DNA from: Coptis chinensis
Taxonomy: Eukaryota > Streptophyta > Magnoliopsida > Ranunculales > Ranunculaceae
DNA: 64,000 bases
NCBI GenBank assembly: GCA_015680905.1
Contig: CM027381.1
Span: forward strand, 88,251,501 to 88,315,500
Direction: 5' to 3'
Notes under the pieces: model-generated
Database searches by the model: none
What the model saw: the letters and a program-made list of their open reading frames with translations, nothing else
What the model was told of the DNA's origin: nothing
Shown here: one piece after another, positions 1-11,124 of the stretch
Layout: every line of letters begins with the position of its first letter
Position numbering within the stretch: position 1 is the first letter of the stretch
Made by a program: the position numbers and the translations under genes

Positions 1-53
1 CTGATTCCCCTCTCCTATACACATGCATTGTGGTGTTTTGACCTCTATTTTAG

Positions 54-1315
54 ATGCACACAACTCATTTGTGGCTTGGCCTGAAAAGTGGGTGATAGTA
101 GGTGATAAGGTAAAATATATTTTCCAAATTTTATTAGTTATGCTTTTAGAACTATCGTGAACTAACTTTAACGCTTTTACTTGATTGTAGGATATGGTTG
201 ATGATTCTTCTGCAGCTAATGGTGAAGTGGCAAGTCACTCCAAAAGTTTGGCAAGATTATAGAAAAATGATGAAATCAAGTCAAATAAGTATTCCACTTG
301 AGAAGGGGGTGTTTGAAGAAGAGATAGCATTCAATTATTTCTTAAAATCTGATTTGTTAGATGTTTGTAACATGAAGAAGCTTGAGGTTAACTCAATGAC
401 TGCATACTTAAGGTAAACTATTTGTCTCAAGATGAATCTTTTATACATTGGGTGGTATTTCCATTTAATTTACTATACTTATTTTTTTAGGTTTCTCTAC
501 GACCGATTTGAAAGTTCTCGAGCAAAATATGGATTCTTCCATCCTTCACATTTCAATGATTTTGGAGATAGAGAAGAGATGAAACGCAACCTGATAAAGA
601 GAATGAAAGTTGTGAGAGATGATCAATTGATTTTTGTGCCATACTCCACCATGTAAGTGTGTATGTATTGTATATTCATGTGTGTTCAATGTATCTTACT
701 AGTTATTTAATTTTAACCACTTGCATGTAATTAAATCTTACTTGTCATTTAATCCGGCCCACTTTTGTGGCTTTAGGGGTCATTGGCTTTTGTTAGTCAT
801 TGATATGACATCAATGGAAGTGTTTTGGTTGGACTCCATGGTACAAAAGGCTATTGACTTGGATGTAAAGTTCATAGTGAATGAGTGAGTAGTTCATTCT
901 TCTTGTTTTTTTTTCAAGGCTTCATTTTTAAAATACTAAGTCGTAATGGATACTGTTGTGTGAAGTGTGATGAAAGTGGCAGCTATGGAAATGGGAAAAA
1001 GAACAAAAGGAAATCCGACTTGGGAATTGGTGAAGGTGAGGAATGAATAGTTGTGCTGATGATATACCACATAGTTTAATCCTCTGTGTGTGACTTTTTT
1101 TGTCTCTATGTAGTGCCCTAAACAAACGGGGAATAAGGAATGCGGCGTTTATGGAATGAAATTTATGAAGCACCTTATGGAAGATCCTCTCGTGGTCGAC
1201 AAAATCTAAGTTGAAAGAACTTGGGGAAGTAGCGACATCTGAAGACGAGGAGCTTAATGATATTCGTTTGGAGTTAGTTGAATACATTTTGGATTTTATC
1301 AACCATGGAGAATAG
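54..1315 (+). pseudogene. Ulp1-like (C48) cysteine protease of a CACTA element, C-terminal exons
   Basis: Exons that splice in frame are about 191-412, 491-652, 777-884, 966-1035 and 1114-1315; a further exon probably lies at 54-109. The translated pieces carry the Ulp1/SUMO-protease catalytic layout: GHWLLLVID (catalytic His), FWLDSM (Asp), then CPKQTGNKECGVYGMKFM (Gln and nucleophile Cys). Such proteases are frequent in plant CACTA elements, and their role in transposition is not settled. After the Cys motif the frame meets TAA near 1205. The expected tail (LELVEYILDFINHGE, ending TAG 1313-1315) continues in another frame, so this copy carries a frameshift and is probably not functional. 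Confidence 0.75.
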
Positions 1316-3240
1316 GTACTTCCTATGCTTTTGGCTCTTAATTAGCATGAATGCATGTTTGTCTTTCTTGATGGTATGAAACCTATTCCCTTTATGACCT
1401 AAAACAAGCTTACCTCCGCATTTGTATTCCTATTAAGGACAAGAGTTAGACTTGTCTATTCCTACTACAGCGTTTTACTTATCTTTACTATAACTTTCTC
1501 ATCATATAGTCTATTTAATAAAAAAAATTAAAATTAAAATGAATATTAGCCGTGTCAACGAATCTGATATTTTAGACTATGTCGTACCCAAATCTCCGTA
1601 CCTGTGTCTAAATCGGACACTTGTACTTTATTCCAACATTTTTTTTTCTTCTTCTTTTAATTCCATATTAGGGTTTTTGTTGTTTTTGGAAATGCAAAAC
1701 TATGCAGTGTAAAATTGCATTTTGGAGTTACTATGGGTGTTGAAATGCTGTTTTCCCAATTTTTTTGTTATTTTTGTTCTTTTGATCTTCTGTATTTAGG
1801 TTTTGTGGCATAATCTAGCACGTGTGGAAGCCAAACAACTTCTGAACAATTCACCTTTATGACATTCATTACTATACTTCAATCTTGATTAAGTACTACA
1901 TAATTTGTTACTGCCAAATAGGGTCTAAAAGTATTTTTAGTCGGTTTTGCTAATGCAGAGAGTTTATTTTGCCTTGTTTAGCTTACTTCAGTAATTGTTC
2001 TTTTATATATGTTTCACATGACATATCAGTATTAACAAATGTGATTGTTGGTTGTGTTTGTCCCTCTGAATTAATTTCCTTTTTCCTTAAAAAACTGTGA
2101 GTACATCATCAGTTTAAGAAAACACTTGAGAGCCTTGAGGCACCAAACCTTTTAGAGGGTGATTGGGATTGGGGTGTAAGCTTTTTTTTTTATCGTTAGA
2201 ACTTGATTCCCCTTTCTATTTCCTTGCGAAGGTGGGAATTAAACCCAAGACAATGGGACCAAGTCCCAAGGCTCAGCCTGACTATTCCAACTATCCACCC
2301 TTATACATCCTTAGAAATATTAATAATTGTGTCACACATAACATGCCTTATGAATATTATTAACAAATGAGTTGGAAAATCTGTCAAGGCTTTAGGTTAT
2401 CCTTGGGGATACACTGTCAAGCTCTATGCTGTCAAAGCTGTTAGGCGAGACACTGACTTGATAAAAGTGACTTCGCTACTAGAGCAGTGCAGTAGTCAGG
2501 GACTTAAGGGTAACCTCATCTATGTAATAGATGTATCTGGACATGCTCTTTCTTCCCCGCCTTTGGTTGGGCAATGCGCTATGTCGGTTCTTTGGTCGTA
2601 ATGAAGCGAGGAAGGCACTCGTAGGTGAGCTTGAGTGAGTGTGCTTGGTAGGAACAATCACCGTCCCTTACCCCATTTCAAGCCGATAGGAAGTTTAAGT
2701 AAACACTTACACTTACACTACTACACTTATTTGCCATGTGTGAAATAGTGTAAAATAATATTCAATGTTAGGTTGGCTTACTTATCTTGGAGTTTAGTAG
2801 TTACATGTTTAATTTCTTGGTGTAATGCGTGCTTGGTATTATTTTGTTAGGCTTCTCTTGCAAAGTATTGATGAAGTGCTTGATTTATGCCGTGTAGGTA
2901 AATTTTTCATTGGAGAACTAATGGGGGAAGCTTTACATGGAGACATCATGTGCTACTTTTGGTTTTTTGTTTAGTTTTAATTTTTTTTTGTACATGCATG
3001 GAATGGAAGTTAGAGAACTAATCGAGGAAGCTTTACATGGAGGCATCCTGTGTTACTTTTGATTTTTTGTTTTGTTTTAACTTTTTGTACATGAAAGTGC
3101 AACACATACTTTTTCAGTGGAAAATTGTCTATAGCAAGCTTTCTTATGCAAGTTTTCTTTTGTTAGCTTACTGCAAGGATGTTGTTGGTATATTGTGAGA
3201 TTGGAGGTTATTTTGTGGTGCTGCAATTGGTTTTAATATT
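1316..3240. other. CACTA-internal non-coding DNA
   Basis: This stretch follows the protease gene and runs to the subterminal repeats. It is AT-rich with no credible open reading frame. A near-duplicate of about 55 bases, containing gaagctttacatgga, occurs near 2920-2980 and again near 3015-3070, so there is a local tandem duplication. Confidence 0.5.
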
Positions 3241-3265
3241 AAAAAAAATAATAATAATAATATTA

Positions 3266-3590
3266 TTTCGGTTACAAAACAACCGATATTAAACAATTTT
3301 ACAAAAACCGATATAACAGACAAATATCAAAACCGATATAACAAACAATATAAAAACCGATATAATAGCTCTTTTTTATATCGGTTTCCTCTGTTAGTTA
3401 TATCAATTTTTAATGAATTTATGTTATAAATATATAAGATTATTACATCAGTTCATGCTTAACCGATCTAGAAAGGGACACTTATTATATCGGTTATGGT
3501 TATCTGTTATATCGGGGGTACTTATATCGGTTTGAAGTTTATTGAAAAACCGATATAATAAGTCTTTTATATCACTTTTTAGCCGATATA
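3266..3590. repeat. CACTA subterminal repeat array
   Basis: Short copies of AACCGATATA or its complement TATATCGGTT recur about every 20-40 bases (near 3271, 3297, 3330, 3353, 3376, 3460, 3484, 3522, 3547 and 3571). Both orientations are present. Clustered short repeats next to the terminus are diagnostic for CACTA transposons. Confidence 0.75.
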
Positions 3591-3612
3591 AAACCATTTT
3601 TTTTTAGTAGTG

Positions 3613-4264
3613 CGACCTGCTAACCCGACACAAAATTAGCGGGTTTGGATTAGTAAAAAAGGCTTTTGGGTCATTTAATGGTTGACCCGCCTAACCCGTC
3701 AAATAAATGGGTTGAGGGGTCACATATGGTAACCCGAGTTACCCGTTAGTAGACCCGATTAGCTATCGGTTCTAATGGGTCGGGTCATCAACCCGTGATA
3801 TGTAAAACCTGTTTTAAGACAAGTGAATTATTTTTTAAAATCTCACTATCCCAACAACTTAAAATAAACAACTAAAATGAGAAGGATTAGCTGTCATATT
3901 GATTCATTCGATAAATATATGTTTCGTTATTCAATTTTTATTGATATGTAATTGAATTATGAATGATTCTTGAGAATTAATATATATATTTTTTGATATA
4001 TTTTTTTGATAAATAAAATCGTGAAATACTAAATATTTTGCATATAGGTTGTCTGTGAATCCGATCCGAAAATGATTTGAAATTGACTTCGTATTTAGCG
4101 GGTCACCTGTTGGGTAACCCATTATATAGGCGGGTTGGATTTGGGTTTAACAAACTCGACACGATTAATAATTGGGTGATTTGGGTTTGCTCTCCTAACA
4201 CGTGACCGAGATATGACACAACACCTAATCCGACCCAACACGCATTTACCAATTGCCACCCCTA
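3613..4264. mobile_element. Degenerate hAT-like element remnant split by the CACTA insertion
   Basis: The sequence is rich in gacccg/cgggt blocks and ends in attgccacccctag, the inverse of the TAGGGGTGGCAA-type terminus common in plant hAT MITEs. No matching left end is in the window; it is expected on the other side of the CACTA element. The assignment rests on one terminus and composition only. Confidence 0.4.
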
Positions 4265-4720
4265 GTTAGAACTGCATCTTTGTTTCAAACCTTAAATCCT
4301 AAACATAAGTAAAGTTGCTACTAATTCTGAAATAAAAAATTACAACCCAAACGTTTTATTATAGATTGGATAACGGGTTAATTTAAATAATTATATCGTC
4401 TAATCCAATTTTAATATGTAGGTACAGTTTTAAAGTGTAGTTAGAACTGTACTAATTCAAACCTTTTCCAAAATAAAAATTATAATCTAAATGTTTTATT
4501 ATAGATTGGAGAATGGGTTTAAATTATATTATATAATTCAATTTTAATTTGTTGATAAAAATTTAGATGTTAGATTCAAAGTCTAGTTAGAACTATATTT
4601 ATTCAAACCCTAGAGACATGTACAATTGCTACCAATTCGAAAATAAAAAATTATAACCTAAATGTTTTCTACTAAATTATCACCTAAAACAACTACAAAT
4701 AAGTTAAAATATGCTAATTA
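4265..4720. repeat. Degenerate tandem repeat, three copies
   Basis: Three successive units start at about 4265, 4439 and 4583, each with agttagaact. They share blocks such as ttcaaacc, aaataaaaattataa and gttttattatagattgga in the same order. The unit is about 145-175 bases. No reading frame is evident. Confidence 0.6.
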
Positions 4721-6568
4721 TTAATCAAATTATTATCAAATAGATGATGAAATATTTAAATATTAGAATTTGACAACACAACAACAAGATACCGAATGGT
4801 TTAAGAATTTTCGGTGTCTATTTGTTGTATCTTTACTTGGTAAATGGTAATCCGACACTGTAATTTATGGTTATGTTTCAGCAACCCGTTACCGTGGTTT
4901 ATAATATTTTACGACAATGTGTTACCGTTCATCAAAATAGCACATACATCAAGATTACACAAAATTTATTTTGAAATCTAAGATTCAAACTATCATAATT
5001 CATTTAGTTTCAATTCCATTAGGCAATTTCAATTACATTAATCTCCAATTTATTTATTTTTCATGTTCAATTGATTCTTCTAACATCATATGATCTTCAA
5101 TTTATTCGACATTGAAATGTGGGTATTTGTAGTGCGATAAATCGTTCATTTGAGAGTTGGATAATGATACATACTTCATTTTAGAGTTAAAATATAGAGG
5201 TATTGAGAGTTGAGAAGTAGAGGGAAATTGAGTTGAGTTGAGTCAAGGAAAATTGATTGGATGTAGATAATTGGAGAAAGAGAGTGTATTTTGATAGTGT
5301 ATAGAGTTGCATAGTGCAAATTAGTTAGTTAAGGGCAATAGGAGGTTACCACTATTTTTGATGGAGAGTGCCCTCTTAAAAAACATGGGTTTTAAGTTGG
5401 GACACAAATGTAATAACAAATTCCGGGTTGGAGATTGCCCTCTTAGAAATGGAGAGTACGTGTATTTAAGAATAGCCTATATATATGCATGAAGGGTGTT
5501 TTTTTTTTTTTTTTAGCGAGTGATAGATCCCTCCACTACACATTGCACTTGAGACACGTTTTGTTGCGTCTATACCGTGTGCATATGTGCAAACTACTCT
5601 AAAAGGCCGGACTGGGCTAACCCGACTCTCAAACTATAAAAACCCTTGTGACTAAGGGCTAATGTGTGTTGAGGGCTGGGTCAAATAGGGTCATGACATA
5701 AATATGCAAGCCTTTACCCGCTTTTCGGCCCTCAATTTGGAAGGCCAAATGAGGGTAGACCCGATCGAATTATACACTACTAGTCTTACTATATATAAAA
5801 ATATGGGGGTTGGGCAATAGTGATTGTACGTCTGCCACAGTGGCAGAATCGTGATTTTTTGGTTTTCGCGTGACAATTTCATAACTTCGTGATTTGGTTT
5901 TTGGTGGGCAAAACGGTGGCAGTTCTATAGATTTCATCAAATACGATGGCAAACTTTGAAGTCTTTAGAAAAAGGCAAGTTCGTCCACTCATGTGGGCTC
6001 TGCTCCACTAAAATTTTTGTAATAAAAATGTATTGAAAAAAAGTGCACAAGACTAGTTTACTTAATTTTTTTGGTGGTTTTAATTTTTTTTTATTATACT
6101 TTTGATATGTATATCAATTTCAACTAATGATATAAAATTTATTCTTATACCTTTAGAAAATGAGATAGAGAGATGGTGGAAAAGATGAGAGTCTTACACT
6201 TTCAATACTTAACCATATTTCTCTGTTAGAATTGCATGTTAACTTTGCATTTATATGACCTATATATATATTTTTAATTTAATTAAAAAAAAATGTATAT
6301 ATTATGTTCTAATCTACTTTTTATTGAATATTAATTGTAGTGAAAAAAATTAATATAACTTAGATAATTAAGTTAGAAAACACACACACACATCACCTCT
6401 CTCTATATTAAAGCATAGTACTTCTTATGTGGACAATCTCTTTTTAGGTGGCGCGTTCTTGAGAGAGAGGTATGCCAAGTGGACACTCTTAATTAATCAT
6501 AAGAAGTTTCATAATACAACATGAACTCTTAGTCTTAAAAAGTTTCATAATACAACCACAACTCTAAT
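4721..6568. other. Repeat-derived intergenic DNA
   Basis: This is AT-rich sequence without a credible gene. Around 5600-5760 it holds blocks of gggct and cccga typical of degenerate hAT-type elements. Near 6403 the motif tctctctatattaaagc resembles a Helitron 5' end. Confidence 0.35.
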
Positions 6569-7694
6569 TAGGGGTGCCAATGGGTACCCAATTATCCGGA
6601 ATCGAAACCAAATATTTGGGTTATGGGTTTTAAAAAGTTAGACTCATTTAAATGGGTCATTAAGAACCGAACCGATAAAGAACTGAATCGTAAAAAACCC
6701 GTGGGTACCCGAACCGAAATCGAAACCGATTAGTATGATTTCGATATATCAAATTTAGTATTATATTACATTTAAGATAATCAAACTAATACATTATAAT
6801 ATAAAAAATATTTTTTACGTGTAAAAGTTTATTAAATATATATAGCATAATAGTGAATGTGTGTTGTTAAATGTATATTTTATAACAATACGTTAAACAA
6901 GTGTATCATAAATGTTAATAATAATGTTAACGTGTATATTCTGAACTAACTAATACATTTTATATTTATTAACTTATGCACGTGTATATTTAAATATGAT
7001 ACACATACTTGATATATTGTGGTACACGTACGCACTTATTATAAACCAATATGTAGTGTTCATGTTAAAAATTAGTGATGAGATGTAATTGTAAGACGCA
7101 TATACTCGCATGTTCGATTTAAAATATAATGCGAGTTAATACACGTGTACAAATATATGTGTATGCACGTAAAATATATCATGGTAACAAATATATGTGA
7201 TTGTACGTGTACACGATCGAGTTAATACAAGGAAACAAATATATGTGTATGCACGTAAAAAAAAATCAATTTTTTGGGGTTAGATATTTGATTATTTTAA
7301 TTTATATATCAAAGTTTGAAATTATCACTTGTATGAATGGTAAATGTTTTAACGTGTATGATTGATATATGTTCATAGATTGATGTAAATATGATTGTTG
7401 ATACATCACTAATTATACATAAAATATTATCATGTAGGAAAAGAAAAAAATAAAAATAAAAACAAGTTTTAGTGTTTAAATGATTGAAATTATTTAATAA
7501 TTATAATAAATAATAAAGACCCGAATTAGAACCGAAACCGATAAAAAAAAACCATAGGTTTTGATGGTTTTGGGTTAGGTTCTATAATTCTCATACTAAA
7601 ACCGTTGAGAAGCAAAACTGATAAAACCGCAAATAGTAAAATCCAAACCGAAACCATTAAAACCCGACCCAAAATTGACCCGTTGGCACCCATA
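6569..7694. mobile_element. hAT-type non-autonomous element with 8-bp TSD ACTCTAAT
   Basis: The termini are TAGGGGTGCCAATGGGT on the left and the inverse of TATGGGTGCCAACGGGT on the right. Both ends are flanked by the perfect 8-bp direct repeat ACTCTAAT (6561-6568 and 7695-7702). An 8-bp duplication and this terminus type fit the hAT superfamily. The roughly 1.1-kb interior is AT-rich with no transposase frame, so mobility would depend on an enzyme from elsewhere. Confidence 0.8.
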
Positions 7695-7868
7695 ACTCTA
7701 ATAAGTCAATCAATATCTTGAGAAGGAAATTTTATACGACTCCAATAAGAAAACATTGCTAAATCAACTCCAAAAACTTATGTTAATAATTATCAGTCAT
7801 TGAATTACTCACAAAAATTTAAGGGATGTGAATTTTAGAAATGATTTCGGCCATATGGCCGGGTCTAA

Positions 7869-8272
7869 AACCTTGTATATATTAAAGCTCCCACAAGGGG
7901 TATTTTCCGAGCTTTATTAAAATTCCACGTTATCAACTTAATAGTTAACTTAAAACAGGAAACTCTTTTCCTTTTAGAATCCAACTCCAAACGGGAATCT
8001 CTTTTCTTTTTAAAACCAAAACTCAAATAGTAGCATAAAAACTCTTTATTTCCAAATTAAAATAGTATCCCTCCCCCAATTAAAAAACACGGGTTTTTAA
8101 AACATAATTAAAACAAATTGTTAAGAAATTAAAATGGGTTTTTAAGACTTGATTAAAAAAATTTGTTAGGAAATTAAAATAGATTAGCGACAAAAACAGG
8201 AATCACTATTGGTTATGATTGTTAAGCAAATTTTTAAAAGAGCCGGTGCGTATGCACGGGTCTACTTTCTAG
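7869..8272 (+). mobile_element. Helitron-like non-autonomous element (3' terminus clear)
   Basis: The 3' end shows a hairpin at 8243-8260 (CCGGTGC, short loop, GCACGGG), eight bases, then CTAG at 8269-8272 followed by T. That is the standard plant Helitron terminus. The 5' end is uncertain. A candidate near 7869-7885 (tgtatatattaaagctc) is reminiscent of the TATATTAAAG seen after Helitron 5' TC; another candidate is at 6403. No Rep/helicase frame is present. Confidence 0.55.

Positions 8273-8273
<1 letters not shown>

Positions 8274-8341
<68 letters not shown>
8274..8341. repeat. TA/TG microsatellite
   Basis: A short run of TA is followed by about 28 TG dinucleotides. It abuts the left arm of the fold-back element and follows the Helitron end directly. 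Confidence 0.95.
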
Positions 8342-8343
<2 letters not shown>

Positions 8344-8799
8344 CCGGCTCCTAAAATGACTTTAAATAAGTATCAAATCTAAAACAACCCACAACTTCAC
8401 TTACAAAATGATTTAAAACCTAATTTTTTGTGCATATGATCTACTAACCATAAAAAACAACTACAAAATGATTTAAAATATAATCTTTTGTGCATATGAT
8501 CTACTAACCATAAAAAACAACTATACAAAAATTCAACTCGTTTGATATCCTCTAACTTAGATAAAAATTGTTGTCCACTTTTAAAAAAATATCTAACGGT
8601 CCTGAAATGTCTAGTTTTTGCAATCATCTTTTGCCAATGTTAAAAATTGTCAAACAAGTTGAATTTTTTGTAGAGATATTATTTGTGGTTAGTAGATCAT
8701 ATCCATACAAAATTAGATTTTAAATTATTTTGTAGGTGAAGTTGTGAGTTGTTTTAGATTTTGTATTTATTTAAGGTCCTTTTAGGAGTTGAGCCGGGC
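8342..8799. mobile_element. Fold-back MITE with long inverted arms
   Basis: The two ends are long imperfect inverted repeats (about 8342-8545 against 8646-8799) that start GCCCGGCTC. TA repeats flank the right side and TA/TG repeats the left. The left arm contains a 60-base tandem duplication (8401-8460 and 8461-8520, both with gtgcatatgatctactaacc) that the right arm lacks. No coding capacity is seen. The superfamily is unclear; insertion in TA repeats would suit a Mariner-like or a MULE-type fold-back element. Confidence 0.65.
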
Positions 8800-9908
8800 T
8801 ATATATATATAATAACAAAAAACAAATCATGATGCCCAAGTGAGGGCTGGTGAGGGCCTAATGAGGGTCGGGTTTATGTTCCAGAACCTAGGCCCTAGCT
8901 AGCCTGCTTCTAATATGCATGAGGGCCGGGCCGCCCCTCAAATCTATGAGATCGAGGCAGCTTTAATTTTAAGGGATTTTGCAAACATTTTTTAGGGTCG
9001 GGTTGAGGGCTTGAGGGCAGTGGCAGAGCAAGGAAATTGAGTGAGGGTGAACCAGCCCCATTTACATCCCTTGTTCAACACAATCACACCTAGAGAACCA
9101 TATATATAACTAAGAAAAAAAAAATGGGAATTCTAATATGATCAATATTACCCGCCCTTTTTAAAAAATAATATTATTACTTCTCAAGACCAAAGCTTAA
9201 TTTGTTACACACGGATGCACAAAATCCTAATTTCAAAAGTTAAGTTTTTGATACATCTCATTCTCATTGCATGTAGTATCTAACATGCTTAACTTGCCTA
9301 CACAAACAACAGTAATGAAAACAGCTTTAGTGTTTAAGTTGTATAGTAAGTACTTTGGAGGAATCTAAGTATCCAACTGGAAAGAACAAACTGACAGTAA
9401 GCTTGGATTAATACAAGTTGAGATTATATACACCAAACTTGAGATCACTTGAGAATAACAATCATGCATATGGATTAAAAAAAATTTACATATGAAACGC
9501 CATGATCAACACATCCAAATAAAATCGATTCTCATTAAAACATGCTTCAAAACCTGAAACCGTTTCACAAACATAGTATATATGCTAATAGACTGTGGCC
9601 CTATTATTTACTACGTGTTGTAATGACCCCTTCAATAAGAATATAATTCACGCCAGAAAAATCTTGACTGGGATAAAATAAAACTGAAAATAAAACTGTG
9701 TAAGAATGTTAATTGTTTGAAAAAAAAAAACCAGAGGGCTAGTGGTGATCAACGACAAATTGTTGTGTGTGTGTGTTTTTTTTGGGGATATAGCAAAGGA
9801 GATCGGGTAGAAAACTAAAAAAGATGAGGAGAGAAGTACTTATGGGCTTACTATTTATTTGGGCTTTTTTTTGGTTGAGTACACTGATTAAGTCTTAAGT
9901 CTTAAGTG

Positions 9909-9911
<3 letters not shown>

Positions 9912-9983
<72 letters not shown>
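9912..9983. repeat. (TA)n microsatellite
   Basis: This is an uninterrupted run of about 36 TA dinucleotides. The apparent Ile-Tyr reading frame through it is an artefact of the repeat. Confidence 0.97.
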
Positions 9984-9985
<2 letters not shown>

Positions 9986-10010
9986 TTTAAGACTTACAAA
10001 ATATATATAC

Positions 10011-10486
10011 GGGCTCGCTAAGTTGACATACAAAATTGACATACGCATTCCGAAAGTAGATTTGCATATTGAACTAAGGGCTGATTTTTTGTAGAGATGA
10101 CTTACCTACTATGGATAGTATCTCTACAAAAAATCACCTCAATCGGATATGTCTAGTCTTGTCAAAAGAGTGTTAAAATTCTGGACCGTCAGATAAATTT
10201 CTAATTTGAACTCAATTTTTGGTAGGGTTTGAAATGTTCAAAAGAGCTGATTTTTTGTGGAGATGATCTCCATGTTGTAGAGATCACATCCCCAGAAAAT
10301 CAGTTTTTAATTCATTATGTAGATATGTAGAATTGCGTATGGCAATTTAGTATGTCGACGAAGATCAAAGAGCTGATTTTTGTGGAGATGATCTCCATGT
10401 TGTAGAGATCACATCCCCGAAAATATTTTATATTATGTATATGTAGAATTGCGTATGGCAATTTAGTATGTCGACGTAGCGAGCCC
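10011..10486. mobile_element. Fold-back MITE with internal hairpins
   Basis: The inverted ends GGGCTCGCTA and TAGCGAGCCC sit in TA repeats. Inward they continue as gttgacatac...acgcattc, matched on the right by the inverse of gaattgcgtatggcaattt. The interior has tandemly duplicated hairpin modules around ggagatgatctccatgttg (near 10260 and 10385) and a perfect-looking hairpin at about 10083-10140 (gattttttgtagagat with its complement). Nothing is coded. Confidence 0.65.
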
Positions 10487-10765
10487 TATATATATATACC
10501 GAGGTGTATATATTTATTTATTTATTTATTTATTTATTGAGGATACACCGGGGTGTACCTTGGGACCCCCCTAGCTCCGCCACTATTTGAGGGCAAACTT
10601 ATCACCCGTAGTGCATGTAGAGAGACAGGGCCAGCTCAAACATAAATGTAGCCTTAGGCGACCAATTCAAGTGAGGCATTTTTTTCTTAAAAAAATCATT
10701 GAAAAATTGAAAGTAGTGTATGTGTGAGAGAGAGACGTTGAGAAGGAGAGACGATTGGTTAATAT

Positions 10766-11116
10766 TAGGGCAGGGAATCGGGTCGGGGTTTGACCAGAAT
10801 TCGACCCGAACCGAACTGAACCCGAATAGTTCGGGTTCAGATAGTTCGGGTTCGGGTTAATTTTTATATCCGTTTACTTATTTGGGTCGGGGTCGGGTAT
10901 GTCGGATACGGATTGGGGTTCGGATATATTTTTTGGGTTTTTTTTTGAATTTTTAGTGTTATCCGATCAGGTTAGTCGGATATAATCGGGTTCGGGTTTG
11001 ATTCGGATATTAAATTTTGGATATAATCGGGTTCGGATTCGGATTAGAATATTATGAAACTATTCGGATTCGGATATAGTCATATCTGACCTGAACCCGA
11101 CTCGATCCCTGCCCTA
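10766..11116. mobile_element. hAT-type MITE with TSD GTTAATAT
   Basis: A 351-bp element with inverted ends TAGGGCAGGGAATCGGGT and TAGGGCAGGGATCGAGT is flanked by a perfect 8-bp duplication GTTAATAT (10758-10765 and 11117-11124). The interior is made of repeated cgggttcgg blocks and has no reading frame. Confidence 0.85.
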
Positions 11117-11124
11117 GTTAATAT

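Larger units (their letters stand above)
1..3612 (+). mobile_element. CACTA (En/Spm) transposon, 3' portion
   Basis: The right end reads tttttagtagtg, the inverse of the CACTACTAAAAA terminus typical of CACTA elements. It is preceded (3270-3590) by about a dozen short repeats of AACCGATATA in both orientations, as expected of the subterminal repeats bound by the element's own TNPA-like protein. The inner part encodes a Ulp1-like protease, a common second gene of plant CACTA elements. The left end and transposase lie outside the window. The DNA just past the terminus (ctgctaacccgac) belongs to a different, older repeat, so the element seems to have inserted into it. The missing left end prevents a check of the 3-bp target duplication. 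Confidence 0.8.
9018..10585. mobile_element. hAT-type element with TSD YTTGAGGG, hosting a nested fold-back
   Basis: The ends are CAGTGGCAGAGC on the left and GCTCCGCCACTA on the right, flanked by 8-bp repeats CTTGAGGG (9010-9017) and TTTGAGGG (10586-10593) with one mismatch. The CAGTGGCGGAGC-like terminus fits hAT elements. It sits inside another gggcc-rich repeat. Inside it lie a TA microsatellite and a second element at 10011-10486. No transposase frame is visible. Confidence 0.7.

Noticed and set aside
9906..10094. Open frame of repeated Ile-Tyr
   Set aside because: It is translation of a TA microsatellite that runs into a fold-back element.
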